A DNA stretch of 9,117 bases from an uncultured Bacillota bacterium (GTDB taxonomy: Bacteria; Bacillota_I; Bacilli_A; RF39; UBA660): assembly GCA_947383065.1 (NCBI GenBank), contig CANDCB010000022.1:1-9117 (forward strand), written 5' to 3'. How positions within the stretch are numbered: position 1 is the stretch's first letter; every line of letters begins with the position of its first letter. Below the pieces are notes generated by a model. It had not been told where the DNA came from. It ran no database searches and saw only the letters and a list, made by a program, of their open reading frames with translations. The translations under genes and the position numbers were made by a program. Below are positions 1 through 5,075 of the stretch, piece after piece.

Positions 1-159
1 ATGCGTAAAAATGTTTTGGCTAAATGTTATGGTGGAGATATTTCTAGAAAAAGGAAGTTGTTAGAAAAGCAAAAAGAAGGTAAAAAGAGAATGAAAATGG
101 TTGGACGTGTTGAAGTTCCACAAGAAGCTTTTTTAGCAGTGTTAAAAGCTGATAAATAG
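1..159 (+). CDS. lepA: Elongation factor 4 (LepA), C-terminal fragment
   Basis: The window opens inside this gene and shows only its last 52 codons before a TAG stop. LepA is a ribosome-associated GTPase that acts on elongating ribosomes. The fragment carries the family's highly conserved C-terminal tail: the [14 protein letters not shown] stretch near residues 8-21, then the [10 protein letters not shown] block, and the ending [11 protein letters not shown]. The GTPase and translation-factor domains lie upstream, outside the window. The ATG at position 1 is an internal methionine or part of a cut gene, not the true start. An intrinsic terminator overlaps the stop codon, so lepA ends its transcription unit here. 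The identification rests on recall of this conserved tail and is very secure. Confidence 0.95.
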   Translation: MRKNVLAKCYGGDISRKRKLLEKQKEGKKRMKMVGRVEVPQEAFLAVLKADK

Positions 160-183
160 TTGATAGATATTATCAACTTTTTT
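159..183 (+). terminator. Intrinsic terminator after lepA
   Basis: A perfect 7-bp stem, GTTGATA (159-165) and TATCAAC (171-177), encloses a 5-nt loop and is followed by six T residues (178-183). It starts at the last base of the lepA stop codon and separates lepA from the next gene. Confidence 0.85.
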
Positions 184-199
184 CTTGATTAAATAAATT

Positions 200-205
200 T
201 ATAAT
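200..205 (+). promoter_or_regulatory. Candidate -10 box for the 246-875 gene
   Basis: A perfect TATAAT lies just after the lepA terminator and 40 bases before the next start codon. No TG extension and no convincing -35 hexamer at 16-18 bp are visible, so in such AT-rich DNA this is only a candidate. Its position between a terminator and a gene supports it. Confidence 0.4.
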
Positions 206-245
206 AGTAAAATATGATTATTCAATTAATTAATGGGGGTATAAA

Positions 246-875
246 ATGATTCCACTAAGTAGTAATAATCAAAAAGAAGAATATTATATAATGGATATCA
301 AAATAGAAGATGAAAAGCTTTTTATTTATTATGCTGATGGGCGAGAAGAATGTATTCCTTTTTCAAAACATAATTTGGGAGTTTTTAGAAATCGTATGGT
401 TATACAAGCTAAAGAAAATATTGATTCTTGTTTAAATAAAATAGCTAAAGAATCTTTTGGTGTTTATTTTAAACGTTTTATGACTGTAATTGGTCTTTTA
501 GTTGGCCTTTATTTTTTATATAATTTAGATATTCATGTAATCATGAAAATAATTTTAGCTTTGCTTGGTTTGGGTGTAGGTTTATTTTATTATTTAGTAA
601 GTGAAGTTAGTTTAAGAATTTTGGATAATTCTTTATGTGAAGCATTAGCTACAGAAGGCTACATAAATAATTTAAGTAAGTTTAGGTATTATGATTCTCA
701 GAGTGGAACTGATGAATATATTTTACCAATTGAGGATATAAAAAAATATAATCTTTCGGTGGAATGTATTAATCAGTTGGTTAAGAATATTGAGGGCTAT
801 AAAGCACATGGTTATGAAGCTCATGAAATTACATTATCTTATAAATATCCTGTAAATAGAGAGAATAACAGTTAA
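246..875 (+). CDS. Hypothetical membrane protein with two transmembrane helices
   Basis: I do not recognise this 209-residue protein. The start is the ATG at 246, preceded by a GGGGG ribosome binding site at 235-239. A later Met (residue 16) is possible but lacks an obvious site. The first 75 residues are polar and look like a small beta-rich domain. Two hydrophobic segments follow at about residues 78-94 and 97-117, separated by a short D-I-H turn, so it should form a helical hairpin in the membrane with both soluble parts on the same side. The C-terminal 90 residues are charged and soluble. This layout resembles small PH-like/YcxB-type bacterial membrane proteins, but I see no diagnostic motif. 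The next gene begins 31 bases downstream. Confidence 0.7.
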   Translation: MIPLSSNNQKEEYYIMDIKIEDEKLFIYYADGREECIPFSKHNLGVFRNRMVIQAKENIDSCLNKIAKESFGVYFKRFMTVIGLLVGLYFLYNLDIHVIMKIILALLGLGVGLFYYLVSEVSLRILDNSLCEALATEGYINNLSKFRYYDSQSGTDEYILPIEDIKKYNLSVECINQLVKNIEGYKAHGYEAHEITLSYKYPVNRENNS

Positions 876-881
876 TTTTTA

Positions 882-890
882 TGATATAAT
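882..890 (+). promoter_or_regulatory. Extended -10 promoter before the HD-domain gene
   Basis: TGATATAAT has a perfect TATAAT at 885-890 with an upstream TG, and no good -35 hexamer. Transcription would begin near 897, giving a leader of only about ten bases before the ATG at 907. The ATG at 895 would then lie before or at the transcript's 5' end, one reason to prefer 907 as the start. Confidence 0.6.
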
Positions 891-906
891 TAAAATGGTG
901 GTAAAA

Positions 907-1479
907 ATGGATAAGATAGAAGTATTTAAAAAGGAACTTGAATATATAAAAAATGATGACATAAGGGATTCATTAAGTTTTATGATAGGTAAAATACCTG
1001 ATTATTTTTTTAAGATTGCAGCAAGTAGTACTGGTAAGTATCATCCTTCTTATACATTAGGTGATGGTGGATTAGTTAGACATACTAAGAGTGCTGTTAG
1101 GATGGCATATGAGTTATATGGAATTTATAAATTTCCTGAAAGAACAAAAGATTTAATTATTATGGCTTTGGTTTTACATGATAGTGTTAAAAAAGGTGAA
1201 GTAGAAACAAAATATACTTTATTTGATCATCCGTTACGAGCTTGTGAATTTATTAGAAAATATTCAGATGAGTTAAAGATAACTAAAAATGATATTGATT
1301 TTGTTTGTGATTGTATAAGTAGTCATATGGGAAGGTTTAATACTAGTGATTATAGTGATGTAATTTTGCCACTTCCTAAAACGCCAGAACAGAAGTTTGT
1401 TCATATGTGTGATTTTTTAGCGAGTCGTAAGTTTATTGGTATAGATTTTAATGAATGTGGTTTTATTGTTGAGCATTAG
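907..1479 (+). CDS. HD-domain metal-dependent phosphohydrolase
   Basis: This 190-residue protein has the HD fold signature: a G-G-L-V-R-H-T motif with the first metal ligand H59, the H91-D92 doublet that names the family, then H108, H140 in an S-S-H-M stretch, and a final D169 in C-D-F-L-A. The full ligand set suggests an active enzyme. Members hydrolyse phosphoester bonds in nucleotides or RNA; the G-G-L-x-x-H-T motif recalls the HD domain of the 3'-5' exoribonuclease YhaM, but the N-terminal OB fold of YhaM is absent, so the substrate is unknown. I chose ATG 907 because GGTGG (896-900) is well spaced from it. The ATG at 895, four codons upstream, has no ribosome site and lies next to a -10 box. 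It may also be read through from the preceding membrane-protein gene. Confidence 0.85.
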   Translation: MDKIEVFKKELEYIKNDDIRDSLSFMIGKIPDYFFKIAASSTGKYHPSYTLGDGGLVRHTKSAVRMAYELYGIYKFPERTKDLIIMALVLHDSVKKGEVETKYTLFDHPLRACEFIRKYSDELKITKNDIDFVCDCISSHMGRFNTSDYSDVILPLPKTPEQKFVHMCDFLASRKFIGIDFNECGFIVEH

Positions 1480-1545
1480 TTTATATTGAAAAGCAAGATA
1501 TTTTTTCTTTTATGTAAGTAAGATAATAAATTTAAGTTAATAATG

Positions 1546-1575
1546 AGAAAAAAGTATTTTATGTTTTTCTTTTTT
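1546..1575 (+). terminator. Weak intrinsic terminator candidate after the HD gene
   Basis: AGAAAAA (1546-1552) can pair with TTTTTCT (1564-1570) around an 11-nt loop, followed by a T tract to 1575. Only one G:C pair stabilises it, so it could be chance in this AT-rich DNA. It lies within a 175-base gap (1480-1654) that otherwise holds the transporter's leader; no RNA gene is recognisable there. Confidence 0.35.
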
Positions 1576-1654
1576 AATGTTTAAAGATTATTGGTTATTT
1601 AATTTTTTGTTTCCTAAAATTAATTATAGAATAAACTATACTGAGGAGATTTTT

Positions 1655-2380
1655 ATGGAGACGATTATTGGAATTTTAATCCCATTTATCGGGACAGTTT
1701 TAGGTTCAACAATGGTTTATTTTTTGAAGAAAAAGTTAAATAAGAATTTTGAGAGAATTATACTAGGTTTTGCAGCTGGGGTTATGGTAGCAGCTTCGAT
1801 TTGGTCATTACTTATTCCTTCTATGGAATTAGTTAGTAATTCATGGGTGCCGGCAAGTATTGGTTTAATTTTAGGAATTATGATATTTTATGTTTTAGAT
1901 TTATTTTTAAAGAAAAAGAATATTATTAATAGTGATAAAATAGATAATTTAATGTTAGCAATTACAATACATAATATTCCAGAGGGAATGGCTGTTGGTG
2001 TTGCTTTTGCATCATATTTAGCTGGGACAGTTAGTTTAGCATCTTGTATGGCTTTAGCAATTGGGATAGCTATTCAAAATTTTCCAGAAGGAACAATAGT
2101 ATCATTACCTTTATATAAAAAAGGTTATAGTAAGAATAAAGCATTTTTTTATGGATTTGTTTCAGCTTTGTTTGAGCTTATTGGAGCAGTGGTAACTTTA
2201 ATATTTACTAATTTTATTACGGTTATTTTACCTTATTTGTTAGCTTTAGCAGCAGGAGCAATGTTTTATGTTGTGATAGTAGAATTGGTACCAGAGTCGG
2301 ATAATGAAAATCATTTTAATGTAATAGGATATTTAATAGGTTTTTTAATAATGATGATTTTAGACGTAACACTAGGTTAA
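1655..2380 (+). CDS. ZIP-family divalent metal transporter (ZupT/GufA-like)
   Basis: A 241-residue inner-membrane protein with about eight hydrophobic segments. It carries the two ZIP metal-site signatures: H-N-I-P-E-G at 106-111 and Q-N-F-P-E-G at 141-146. Their H106, N107, E110 and N142, E145 are the expected binuclear metal ligands. A third polar site, E210 in V-I-V-E-L-V-P-E, matches the family's penultimate helix. A short lysine-rich, cytoplasm-like loop lies at residues 86-96. ZIP proteins bring Zn2+, Fe2+ or Mn2+ into the cytoplasm; the exact metal cannot be read here. The start is ATG 1655 because GAGGAGA (1643-1649) precedes it. An upstream in-frame ATG at 1577 would add 26 residues but has no ribosome site. 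The length fits the family. The next gene is a cation exporter, which suggests a metal-balancing pair. Confidence 0.92.
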   Translation: METIIGILIPFIGTVLGSTMVYFLKKKLNKNFERIILGFAAGVMVAASIWSLLIPSMELVSNSWVPASIGLILGIMIFYVLDLFLKKKNIINSDKIDNLMLAITIHNIPEGMAVGVAFASYLAGTVSLASCMALAIGIAIQNFPEGTIVSLPLYKKGYSKNKAFFYGFVSALFELIGAVVTLIFTNFITVILPYLLALAAGAMFYVVIVELVPESDNENHFNVIGYLIGFLIMMILDVTLG

Positions 2381-2383
2381 GTA

Positions 2384-2392
2384 TGATATAAT
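2384..2392 (+). promoter_or_regulatory. Extended -10 promoter for the CDF transporter
   Basis: TGATATAAT starts four bases after the ZIP stop codon, with TATAAT at 2387-2392. Predicted transcription start is about 2399, giving a leader of about 20 bases that contains the GGGAGA ribosome site at 2405-2410. No convincing -35 hexamer is visible at normal spacing. Confidence 0.65.
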
Positions 2393-2419
2393 GTTATAGC
2401 AATTGGGAGAAGATAAATT

Positions 2420-3361
2420 ATGGAAAGATATAAAGAAACTAAAAAAGCAAGTATATTAGGGATAGTTGGAAATATTTTTTTGTTTATTATTAAATTTGTT
2501 GTTGGAGTTATTTCTAGGAGTCAGGCAATGCTTGCCGATGCTATGAATAGTGCTTCTGATGTTTTAAGTTCTATAATGACTTTTATTGGTAATTTGGTTG
2601 CTCAAAAAAGTCCTGATGATGATCATAATTTAGGACATGGTAAAGCAGAATATATATTTTCAATGTTAATAAGTATTACGATGTTGTTATTGGGTTTTAA
2701 AATGTTAATGGATTCAATTAAAGCAATATTCTTAGAAAATGATTATTACTTTACAAATTGGTTACTGGTAGTTTGTGTTGTTACAATTATTGTAAAATTA
2801 AGTTTATATTTTTATACTAATAAAATTGGTAAAAAATATGATAATATTTTGGTTGAAGCTAATAGTAAAGACCATCGTAATGATTGTGTTATAACATTAT
2901 TTAATTTAATGGCAGCTATTATGTCTTTATATAATGTTAAATATATTGATGGAGTAGTGGGAATATTAATTTCTTTATGGATTATATTAACTGGTTTAAA
3001 GATTTTTAAAGATAGTTATGATGTTTTAATGGATAAATCTATTTCAGATGAAACTAAAGATAAGGTTATGGAAATAGTTAAAAGGTATAATGAAATTTTA
3101 AGAGTTAATCATTTTAATGCAACACCAGTTGGTTATATGTATCAAGTATCTTTTTCGATATTTGTTGATGGTAATTTATCTACTTTTGAAAGTCATGAAA
3201 TTGCAGATAGATTAGAAAAAGAAATTGGTAATTTAGTACCTGAAATTTATTTGGCAGTAATTCATGTTAATCCTGTTAAGTTAGATGATTTAAAAGAAGA
3301 AATTGTTAATACACATAAAAAAGATAAGAAAAAATATATTAAAAAGAAAAAGATGCATTAA
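2420..3361 (+). CDS. CDF-family cation efflux protein, manganese-type metal site
   Basis: This 313-residue protein is a cation diffusion facilitator, a membrane antiporter that exports divalent metals in exchange for protons. Six hydrophobic segments fall at about 10-30, 36-60, 78-98, 113-132, 155-172 and 178-197, followed by the cytoplasmic metal-sensing domain (about 205-287). The conserved G-H-G-K-A-E motif is at 72-77. The transport site reads N43-x3-D47 in helix 2 and D151-x3-D155 at helix 5. Zinc exporters such as YiiP have D-D and H-D there, while N-D-D-D is the pattern of MntE-like manganese exporters, so Mn2+ export is the best inference. The tail after residue 297 is unusually lysine-rich, and its last codons form the left arm of the terminator. 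Start is ATG 2420 with GGGAGA at 2405-2410. Confidence 0.93.
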   Translation: MERYKETKKASILGIVGNIFLFIIKFVVGVISRSQAMLADAMNSASDVLSSIMTFIGNLVAQKSPDDDHNLGHGKAEYIFSMLISITMLLLGFKMLMDSIKAIFLENDYYFTNWLLVVCVVTIIVKLSLYFYTNKIGKKYDNILVEANSKDHRNDCVITLFNLMAAIMSLYNVKYIDGVVGILISLWIILTGLKIFKDSYDVLMDKSISDETKDKVMEIVKRYNEILRVNHFNATPVGYMYQVSFSIFVDGNLSTFESHEIADRLEKEIGNLVPEIYLAVIHVNPVKLDDLKEEIVNTHKKDKKKYIKKKKMH

Positions 3362-3381
3362 TTATTTAATTGCATCTTTTT
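3347..3381 (+). terminator. Intrinsic terminator overlapping the end of the CDF gene
   Basis: AAAAAGATGCA (3347-3357) and TGCATCTTTTT (3371-3381) form a perfect 11-bp stem with a 13-nt AT-rich loop that contains the stop codon. The A/T arms give a T tract in both directions. The insertion element begins immediately beyond it, so it also shields the element from CDF transcription. Confidence 0.85.
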
Positions 3382-3390
3382 GTATGAGAA

Positions 3391-3413
3391 AACCACCAGA
3401 TAGTCTGGTGGTT
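3391..3413 (+). repeat. Left-end hairpin of the IS200-type element
   Basis: AACCACCAGA (3391-3400) and TCTGGTGGTT (3404-3413) form a perfect 10-bp stem with a TAG loop. This is the expected position of the left-end structure that TnpA binds. On the - strand it is followed by a short T run, so it might also stop leftward transcription. Confidence 0.85.
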
Positions 3414-3449
3414 CAGTGAAGCTTTAGCGATAAGTCTTTATTAAAAAAA

Positions 3450-3512
3450 CTCCTTTTGGTATTATATATCTGCGACTCGTAATTGCAAATAAATAATAAT
3501 TAGAAAAGGAGG
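3450..3512 (+). promoter_or_regulatory. Anti-Shine-Dalgarno hairpin in the tnpA leader
   Basis: CTCCTTTT (3450-3457) is a perfect 8-base complement of AAAAGGAG (3504-3511), the core of the tnpA ribosome binding site AGGAGG (3507-3512). Just inside, TATTAT (3460-3465) complements ATAATA (3493-3498), extending the stem with a small asymmetric bulge. RNA starting upstream of 3450 would fold so that the ribosome site is hidden. IS200 tnpA is known to be repressed by a leader hairpin that covers its ribosome site, so the logic fits; the structure itself is predicted by eye. Confidence 0.6.
3461..3488 (-). promoter_or_regulatory. Candidate leftward promoter inside the IS (possible antisense RNA)
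   Basis: Read on the - strand, TTGCAA (3488-3483) and a perfect TATAAT (3466-3461) are separated by 16 bp, a good sigma-A layout. A transcript would start near 3454 and run left about 65 bases to the left-end hairpin, which is followed by TTTT on that strand. IS200 elements are known to make a small antisense RNA that limits TnpA; whether this is an equivalent is inference, since it would cover the upstream anti-Shine-Dalgarno region rather than the start codon. Confidence 0.35.
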
Positions 3513-3521
3513 CGTCAGTCC

Positions 3522-3982
3522 ATGTGGAATGACATAAATAGTTTATCACATACAAAATGGAATTGTAAGTATCATATAGTATTTGCACCAAAATACAGAA
3601 GAAAGGAATTTTTTGGTAATAATAGATTAGAAATAGGAAAAATATTAAGAGAGTTGTGTAAATGGAAAGGGGTAATATAATAACAGCGGAGGTTTGCCCA
3701 GATCACGTTCATATGCTAGTAGAAATACCACCAAAAATGAGTATATCTAGTTTTATGGGATTTTTGAAGGGAAAAAGTAGTGTTATGATATATGAACGTT
3801 GGGGCAATATGAAGTTTAAATATAGAAACAGAGAATTTTGGTGTAGAGGATATTATGTAGATACAGCAGGAAAGAATGCAGAAATGATAAAAAGATATAT
3901 AGATAACCAATTGCAAGAGGATCATATGTCGGAGCAATTAACGTTAGATAAGATGGACCCGTTTACGGGTAGCAGAAAATAG
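3522..3982 (+). pseudogene. tnpA: IS200-type Y1 transposase, frameshifted
   Basis: The gene starts at ATG 3522 after a strong AGGAGG (3507-3512). Its first frame encodes a typical TnpA N terminus (N-S-L-S-H-T-K-W, then Y-H-I-V-F-A-P-K-Y-R-R) but stops at TAA 3678-3680 after 52 codons. The rest continues in the -1 frame from about 3674 to TAG 3982. That part has the HUH metal-binding motif H-V-H (codons 3704-3712), the P-P-K-x-S-x-S-S-F-M-G-x-L-K-G-K-S block, F-W-C-R-G-Y-Y-V, and the R-Y-I-D-N-Q helix whose Tyr (3896-3898) should be the DNA-cleaving residue. Joined, the two parts give about 150 residues, the normal length. One base is missing near 3671-3675, where relatives read G-V-N-I-I. No canonical slippery site sits at the junction, so this looks like mutational decay or possibly a sequencing error, not programmed frameshifting. 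Confidence 0.88.
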
Positions 3983-4050
3983 CACTGCAAGTGCGAGTCG
4001 TGAGTGCGCTTTTAAGCGACGCAGGAAAGTGAGCCTTATAGGCGCGTGAG
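3982..4050 (+). other. Structured GC-rich 3' segment of the IS
   Basis: Directly after the tnpA stop, three short hairpins follow each other: GCACT/AGTGC (3982-3994), CGCTT/AAGCG (4007-4018), and GCC/GGC with a TTATA loop (4033-4043). The stretch is far richer in G+C than the host DNA. CGAGTCG at about 3994-4000 is also the exact complement of CGACTCG (3473-3479) in the tnpA leader. It may be a structured RNA tail or DNA recognised during transposition; no known RNA family is recognised. Confidence 0.45.
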
Positions 4051-4055
4051 AAAAA

Positions 4056-4085
4056 CCACTAGCTATGCTAGTGGATATTTTTTTT
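4056..4085 (+). terminator. Right-end hairpin of the IS, terminator-like
   Basis: CCACTAGC (4056-4063), a TAT loop and GCTAGTGG (4067-4074) form a perfect 8-bp stem. It is the right-end partner of the hairpin at 3391-3413, with the same CCAC foot. ATA and eight T residues (4078-4085) follow, so it should also terminate tnpA transcription before the desulfoferrodoxin gene. Confidence 0.75.
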
Positions 4086-4105
4086 GTTAGTTTTTTAAAT
4101 AATTG

Positions 4106-4114
4106 TGATAAAAT
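4106..4114 (+). promoter_or_regulatory. Extended -10 promoter for the desulfoferrodoxin gene
   Basis: TGATAAAAT has TAAAAT at 4109-4114 with a TG extension. Predicted start near 4121 leaves a very short leader holding GGAGG (4125-4129) six bases before the ATG. A TTGTTA at 4084-4089 is spaced 19 bp away, too far to be convincing. The promoter lies outside the IS right hairpin, so the insertion seems to have left it intact. Confidence 0.55.
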
Positions 4115-4135
4115 AAATGTATATGGAGGTTTAAA

Positions 4136-4501
4136 ATGAAATTATTTAAATGTGAAAAATGTGGAAATATTATGGAAATTATAGAAGGAGAAAACAAAAA
4201 TATTACGTGTTGTGGTGAAGTTTTAAAAGAACTTAAGCCAAATACAAGTGAGGGAGATTCTTTAAAACATATTCCTTTTTGTCATGTTGAAGATGAAGTA
4301 GTTATTGTTACAATTGGAGAAAATAAGCATCCAATGGATGAAAATCATCATATTGAATATGTTTTAGCTGAATATAAAGATTCAGTAGTAAAATATAAGT
4401 TGAATCCAGGAGAAGAACCTGAATGTTATTTAGATTACGAAAAAGGTATGAAAGTATATGCATATTGTAATTTACATGGGCTATGGGTTACTGAACTTTA
4501 A
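4136..4501 (+). CDS. dfx: Desulfoferrodoxin / superoxide reductase (two-iron type)
   Basis: This 121-residue cytoplasmic protein reduces superoxide to hydrogen peroxide without making oxygen, the usual defence of anaerobes. It has both domains of the two-iron class. The N-terminal desulforedoxin-type site is C6-x2-C9 with C25-C26. The catalytic Fe(His4Cys) site is H45, H65 (K-H-P-M), H71 (H-H-I-E), C111 and H114 in the hallmark C-N-L-H-G-L-W. The lysine before the first His (K44) is kept, but the glutamate usually found before it (E47 in Desulfoarculus baarsii, in an E-K-H motif) is leucine here (L43). The length is about usual for the family. ATG 4136 follows GGAGG at 4125-4129. Electrons would come from rubredoxin or a similar donor, not encoded here. 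A DUF4186 gene follows in the same frame. Confidence 0.95.
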   Translation: MKLFKCEKCGNIMEIIEGENKNITCCGEVLKELKPNTSEGDSLKHIPFCHVEDEVVIVTIGENKHPMDENHHIEYVLAEYKDSVVKYKLNPGEEPECYLDYEKGMKVYAYCNLHGLWVTEL

Positions 4502-4522
4502 AAGAAAGTCTTGTTTTATTAT

Positions 4523-4918
4523 ATGAGTGGGCAATTAAATAGTAACGCTCAAAAAATAGTTGAAAATAAATTAGCACAATTACGTAAAAGTAAGTTTAGG
4601 AGTAAATTTCATTTAGGTGCTAAGGAAAGATTATATGTAAAAGAAAAAGGTCTTAGTAAAGTTAAAGAACATGCATATGATTTTATAAAAAAGAATTTAG
4701 CACCAGCAGTTATATTGAATGATGGGGCACAAACTCCTTATTATAATCATCCTGTCTTTATAGCGAGACATGCAACAGCGACTTGTTGTCGAAGTTGTTT
4801 AGCTAAATGGCATCATATTCCTAAAGGTTGTGAATTAACAGATAATCAAATAAATTATGTTGTTATGCTTATTATGACTTTTATAGTACAAGATTTAAAA
4901 AATTATAAAGATTGCTAA
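4523..4918 (+). CDS. DUF4186 family protein
   Basis: A 131-residue soluble protein of the DUF4186 family, whose function is not known to me. The family core is plain: K-F-R-S-K-F-H-L-G-A-K-E-R (residues 24-36), the block L-A-P-A-V-I-x-N-D-G-x-Q-T-P (59-72), and H-P-V-F-I-A-R-H-A-T-A-T-C-C-R-x-C-L-A-K-W-H (76-97). The Cys-Cys-x2-Cys cluster with nearby histidines looks like a possible metal site. The start is uncertain: neither ATG 4523 nor an in-frame TTG at 4511 has a clear ribosome site. The frame is the same as that of desulfoferrodoxin, whose TAA lies 21 bases upstream, so translation may depend on coupling to it. The pairing suggests, but does not prove, a role in oxidative stress. A terminator overlaps the stop codon. 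Confidence 0.85.
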   Translation: MSGQLNSNAQKIVENKLAQLRKSKFRSKFHLGAKERLYVKEKGLSKVKEHAYDFIKKNLAPAVILNDGAQTPYYNHPVFIARHATATCCRSCLAKWHHIPKGCELTDNQINYVVMLIMTFIVQDLKNYKDC

Positions 4919-4932
4919 AGTAAGCAATTTTT
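4907..4932 (+). terminator. Intrinsic terminator after the DUF4186 gene
   Basis: ATTGCT (4911-4916) pairs with AGCAAT (4923-4928) across a 6-nt loop, and the stem extends outward through a G-T wobble and A-T pairs (4907-4910 with 4929-4932), running into five T residues. It overlaps the stop codon and ends the dfx/DUF4186 unit. Confidence 0.75.
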
Positions 4933-4973
4933 ATTTTGGAGGAAAGTTAAAAAATTTTTTTTAAGAAATTATG

Positions 4974-5002
4974 GAAAAAGTTGTACTAGCTTTTTCTTTT
5001 TT
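4974..5002 (+). terminator. Second intrinsic terminator with no gene before it
   Basis: GAAAAAG (4974-4980) and CTTTTTC (4990-4996) form a 7-bp stem, partly extendable inward by wobble pairs, followed by six T residues (4997-5002). It lies 42 bases after the previous terminator, with no gene between, only an orphan Shine-Dalgarno-like GGAGG at 4938-4942. Confidence 0.6.
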
Positions 5003-5022
5003 ATTTAATTTATTATTTTATA

Positions 5023-5031
5023 TGCTATAAT
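5023..5031 (+). promoter_or_regulatory. Extended -10 promoter for the 519-residue gene
   Basis: TGCTATAAT has a perfect TATAAT at 5026-5031 and a TG extension. The start would be near 5038, leaving a leader of about 38 bases before ATG 5076. No -35 hexamer is seen at 16-18 bp. The site follows a terminator, so this gene is its own unit. Confidence 0.7.
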
Positions 5032-5075
5032 TATAAAAGAATAGAGAGTAAGAATAAAAAAGGGAGATAGTTACG

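Larger units (their letters stand above)
3385..4078 (+). mobile_element. IS200-type insertion sequence (IS200/IS605 family, tnpA only)
   Basis: A compact element of about 0.7 kb with one Y1-transposase gene and no tnpB. Each end has a subterminal hairpin preceded by nearly the same bases: TGAGAAAACCAC from 3385 on the left and TGAGAAAAACCAC from 4047 on the right. Family members have such end hairpins, recognised by TnpA as single-stranded DNA, instead of inverted repeats, and make no long target duplication. Base composition inside is clearly less AT-rich than the host, especially at 3983-4050, a sign of acquisition. The element sits between the CDF terminator and the desulfoferrodoxin promoter and breaks no visible gene. 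The exact cleavage points cannot be fixed from one copy; the boundaries given are the outer edges of the shared sequence and right hairpin. Because tnpA is frameshifted, this copy probably cannot move by itself. Confidence 0.88.

Noticed and set aside
1577..1654. A 26-residue upstream extension of the ZIP transporter
   Set aside because: ATG 1577 follows a T tract with no ribosome site, whereas ATG 1655 has GAGGAGA at good spacing and gives the usual ZIP N terminus.
3657..3682. Programmed -1 frameshifting in tnpA
   Set aside because: The zero-frame codons aaa-ggg at the junction do not form an X-XXY-YYZ or A-AAG slippery site, and this family normally does not use frameshifting for tnpA.
3716..3937. 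A 73-codon open frame on the - strand within the IS
   Set aside because: It lies antisense to the well-conserved TnpA HUH and tyrosine region, has no ribosome site, and its hydrophobic aromatic composition is a shadow of that gene.
3662..3982. The second tnpA part as an independent 106-residue gene starting at ATG 3662
   Set aside because: It starts inside the conserved TnpA sequence, has no Shine-Dalgarno, and lacks the N-terminal beta strands the fold needs; it is the distal part of a frameshifted gene.
4971..5030. A 19-residue hydrophobic small protein starting at ATG 4971
   Set aside because: The only strong Shine-Dalgarno is about 30 bases away, a terminator lies within it, and its end overlaps the next promoter's -10 box.
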